Positions 5,323 to 5,565 of a stretch of DNA of 5,565 bases are shown here, piece by piece; positions within the stretch are counted from its first letter, which is position 1; the number at the start of each line of letters is the position of its first letter. The stretch is taken from NCBI GenBank assembly GCA_021795795.1, contig JAJYPA010000536.1:1-5565 (forward strand), written 5' to 3'. Position numbers and translations under genes: made by a program. The stretch comes from Pseudomonadota bacterium. Lineage in GTDB: Bacteria; Pseudomonadota; Gammaproteobacteria; Halothiobacillales; Halothiobacillaceae. The notes below the pieces were generated by a model. It was not told the origin of the DNA and did no database searches. It saw nothing but the letters and a program-made list of their open reading frames with translations.

Positions 5323-5363
5323 TGCCCCGACGAAAAAGCCCGCGTCAGCGGGCAGTCGGGGCA
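5323..5363. repeat. nested palindrome right after the enzyme stop codon
   Basis: The outer arms TGCCCCGAC (5323-5331) and GTCGGGGCA (5355-5363) pair perfectly over 9 bp. The inner arms GCCCGC (5338-5343) and GCGGGC (5348-5353) pair over a GTCA loop, with GAAAAA bulged on the left and one A on the right. It starts directly after the TAA. In the plus direction no T-run follows, so on its own it is a poor rightward intrinsic terminator, though it would protect the 3' end of the operon mRNA. Confidence 0.7.
5333..5353 (-). terminator. intrinsic terminator for leftward transcription
   Basis: On the minus strand the sequence reads GCCCGC-TGAC-GCGGGC-TTTTT: a 6-bp GC stem with a tetraloop followed directly by five T. 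This is a standard rho-independent terminator for transcripts coming from the right, so it implies that a convergent gene may lie beyond the window or that antisense transcription into the enzyme gene must be blocked. Confidence 0.6.
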
Positions 5364-5391
5364 GATACTTAGGCTTGACCTGGATAATATG

Positions 5392-5428
5392 ATCGGGGCT
5401 GGGCGCAAGCGCCCTTTGTCGCCCCGAT
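5392..5428 (+). terminator. second nested palindrome, possible rightward terminator
   Basis: The outer arms ATCGGGGC (5392-5399) and GCCCCGAT (5421-5428) pair over 8 bp. The inner arms GGGCG (5401-5405) and CGCCC (5410-5414) pair over a CAAG loop and are followed by TTTGT (5415-5419), so the inner hairpin could be a weak rightward terminator. Its outer heptamer TCGGGGC is the same as in the first palindrome, which allows the two structures to exchange arms. An origin of replication is an alternative reading. Confidence 0.5.
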
Positions 5429-5565
5429 GTGTGCCGTTTGTTCAGTGACAAAAAAGTTTCATCCTGGATCAACCATATCCCATTGATTCTATGTTTTGAA
5501 CAATTACCACATTTCACGAAGTATCATCCTGAGCAGCCCTACGGCCTTTGCCGACCCCGGTGATA
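5429..5565. other. AT-richer non-coding tail of the window
   Basis: I see no gene here. It holds an A6 tract (5450-5455), a direct repeat TCATCCTG (5459-5466 and 5524-5531), and the inverted pair TTGTTCA (5438-5444) and TGAACAA (5497-5503). A minus-strand frame starting at 5517 with MKCGNC runs through both palindromes and the end of the enzyme gene, and is not credible. Together with the palindromes at 5323-5428 the stretch could be a control or origin region. Confidence 0.45.

Noticed and set aside
5389..5448. Short plus-strand frame from the ATG at 5389 (19 codons)
   Set aside because: It has no ribosome binding site and lies within the second palindrome.
5140..5517. 125-aa minus-strand open frame starting MKCGNC
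   Set aside because: It would run through both GC palindromes and a leftward terminator, then into the enzyme gene; no family resemblance.

Overview
The window looks like the left end of an integrated mobile element in a proteobacterium. Three things suggest this. A 3' fragment of a tRNA-Leu(UAA) gene at the left is the usual footprint of tyrosine-recombinase integration. Next to it are two perfect matches to the E. coli IHF consensus. The only operon starts from a strong sigma-70-type promoter. I cannot name the genus, and I cannot tell whether the element is a phage satellite, an IME/ICE or a defective prophage.

Layout. Positions 1-67 are probably chromosomal flank. Positions 68-125 (minus strand) hold the 3' part of tRNA-Leu(UAA), from CCA back to the anticodon stem, with no 5' half; this is read as the attachment-site copy at one element boundary, so the element should extend rightward. 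Positions 126-478 have no credible gene. They hold an IHF site, four ATTCC pentamers exactly 10 bp apart, three TGTCCAG repeats, a minus-strand G-quadruplex motif and a second IHF site, which together resemble the arm region of an integrase attachment site. A promoter at 479-506 (TTGACC-N16-TATAAT) drives a leader of about 95 nt. In that leader a hairpin can display CTCTCGG, which is complementary to two downstream CCGAGAG copies; the second copy contains the Shine-Dalgarno sequence.

Three genes follow on the plus strand, joined by ATGA stop/start overlaps: a 192-aa winged-HTH protein with an AT-hook-like tail (609-1187), a 223-aa HTH protein (1184-1855) and a 1156-aa enzyme (1852-5322). The enzyme has a primase-type TOPRIM half and a superfamily 2 helicase half with four cysteines spaced as in the iron-sulfur helicases XPD/DinG. 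The set reads as a replication and control module: two DNA-binding proteins made together with one polypeptide that could unwind and prime DNA. After the operon, two nested palindromes share one heptamer in both orientations; they could be terminators, a replication origin, or both. No gene is seen in 5323-5565.

No integrase lies in the window. If the model is right, it should be near the intact tRNA-Leu at the far right end of the element. The most unusual item is the TOPRIM/iron-sulfur-helicase fusion, followed by the leader RNA, which is laid out like the phage P4 immunity region, and the palindrome cluster behind the enzyme gene.
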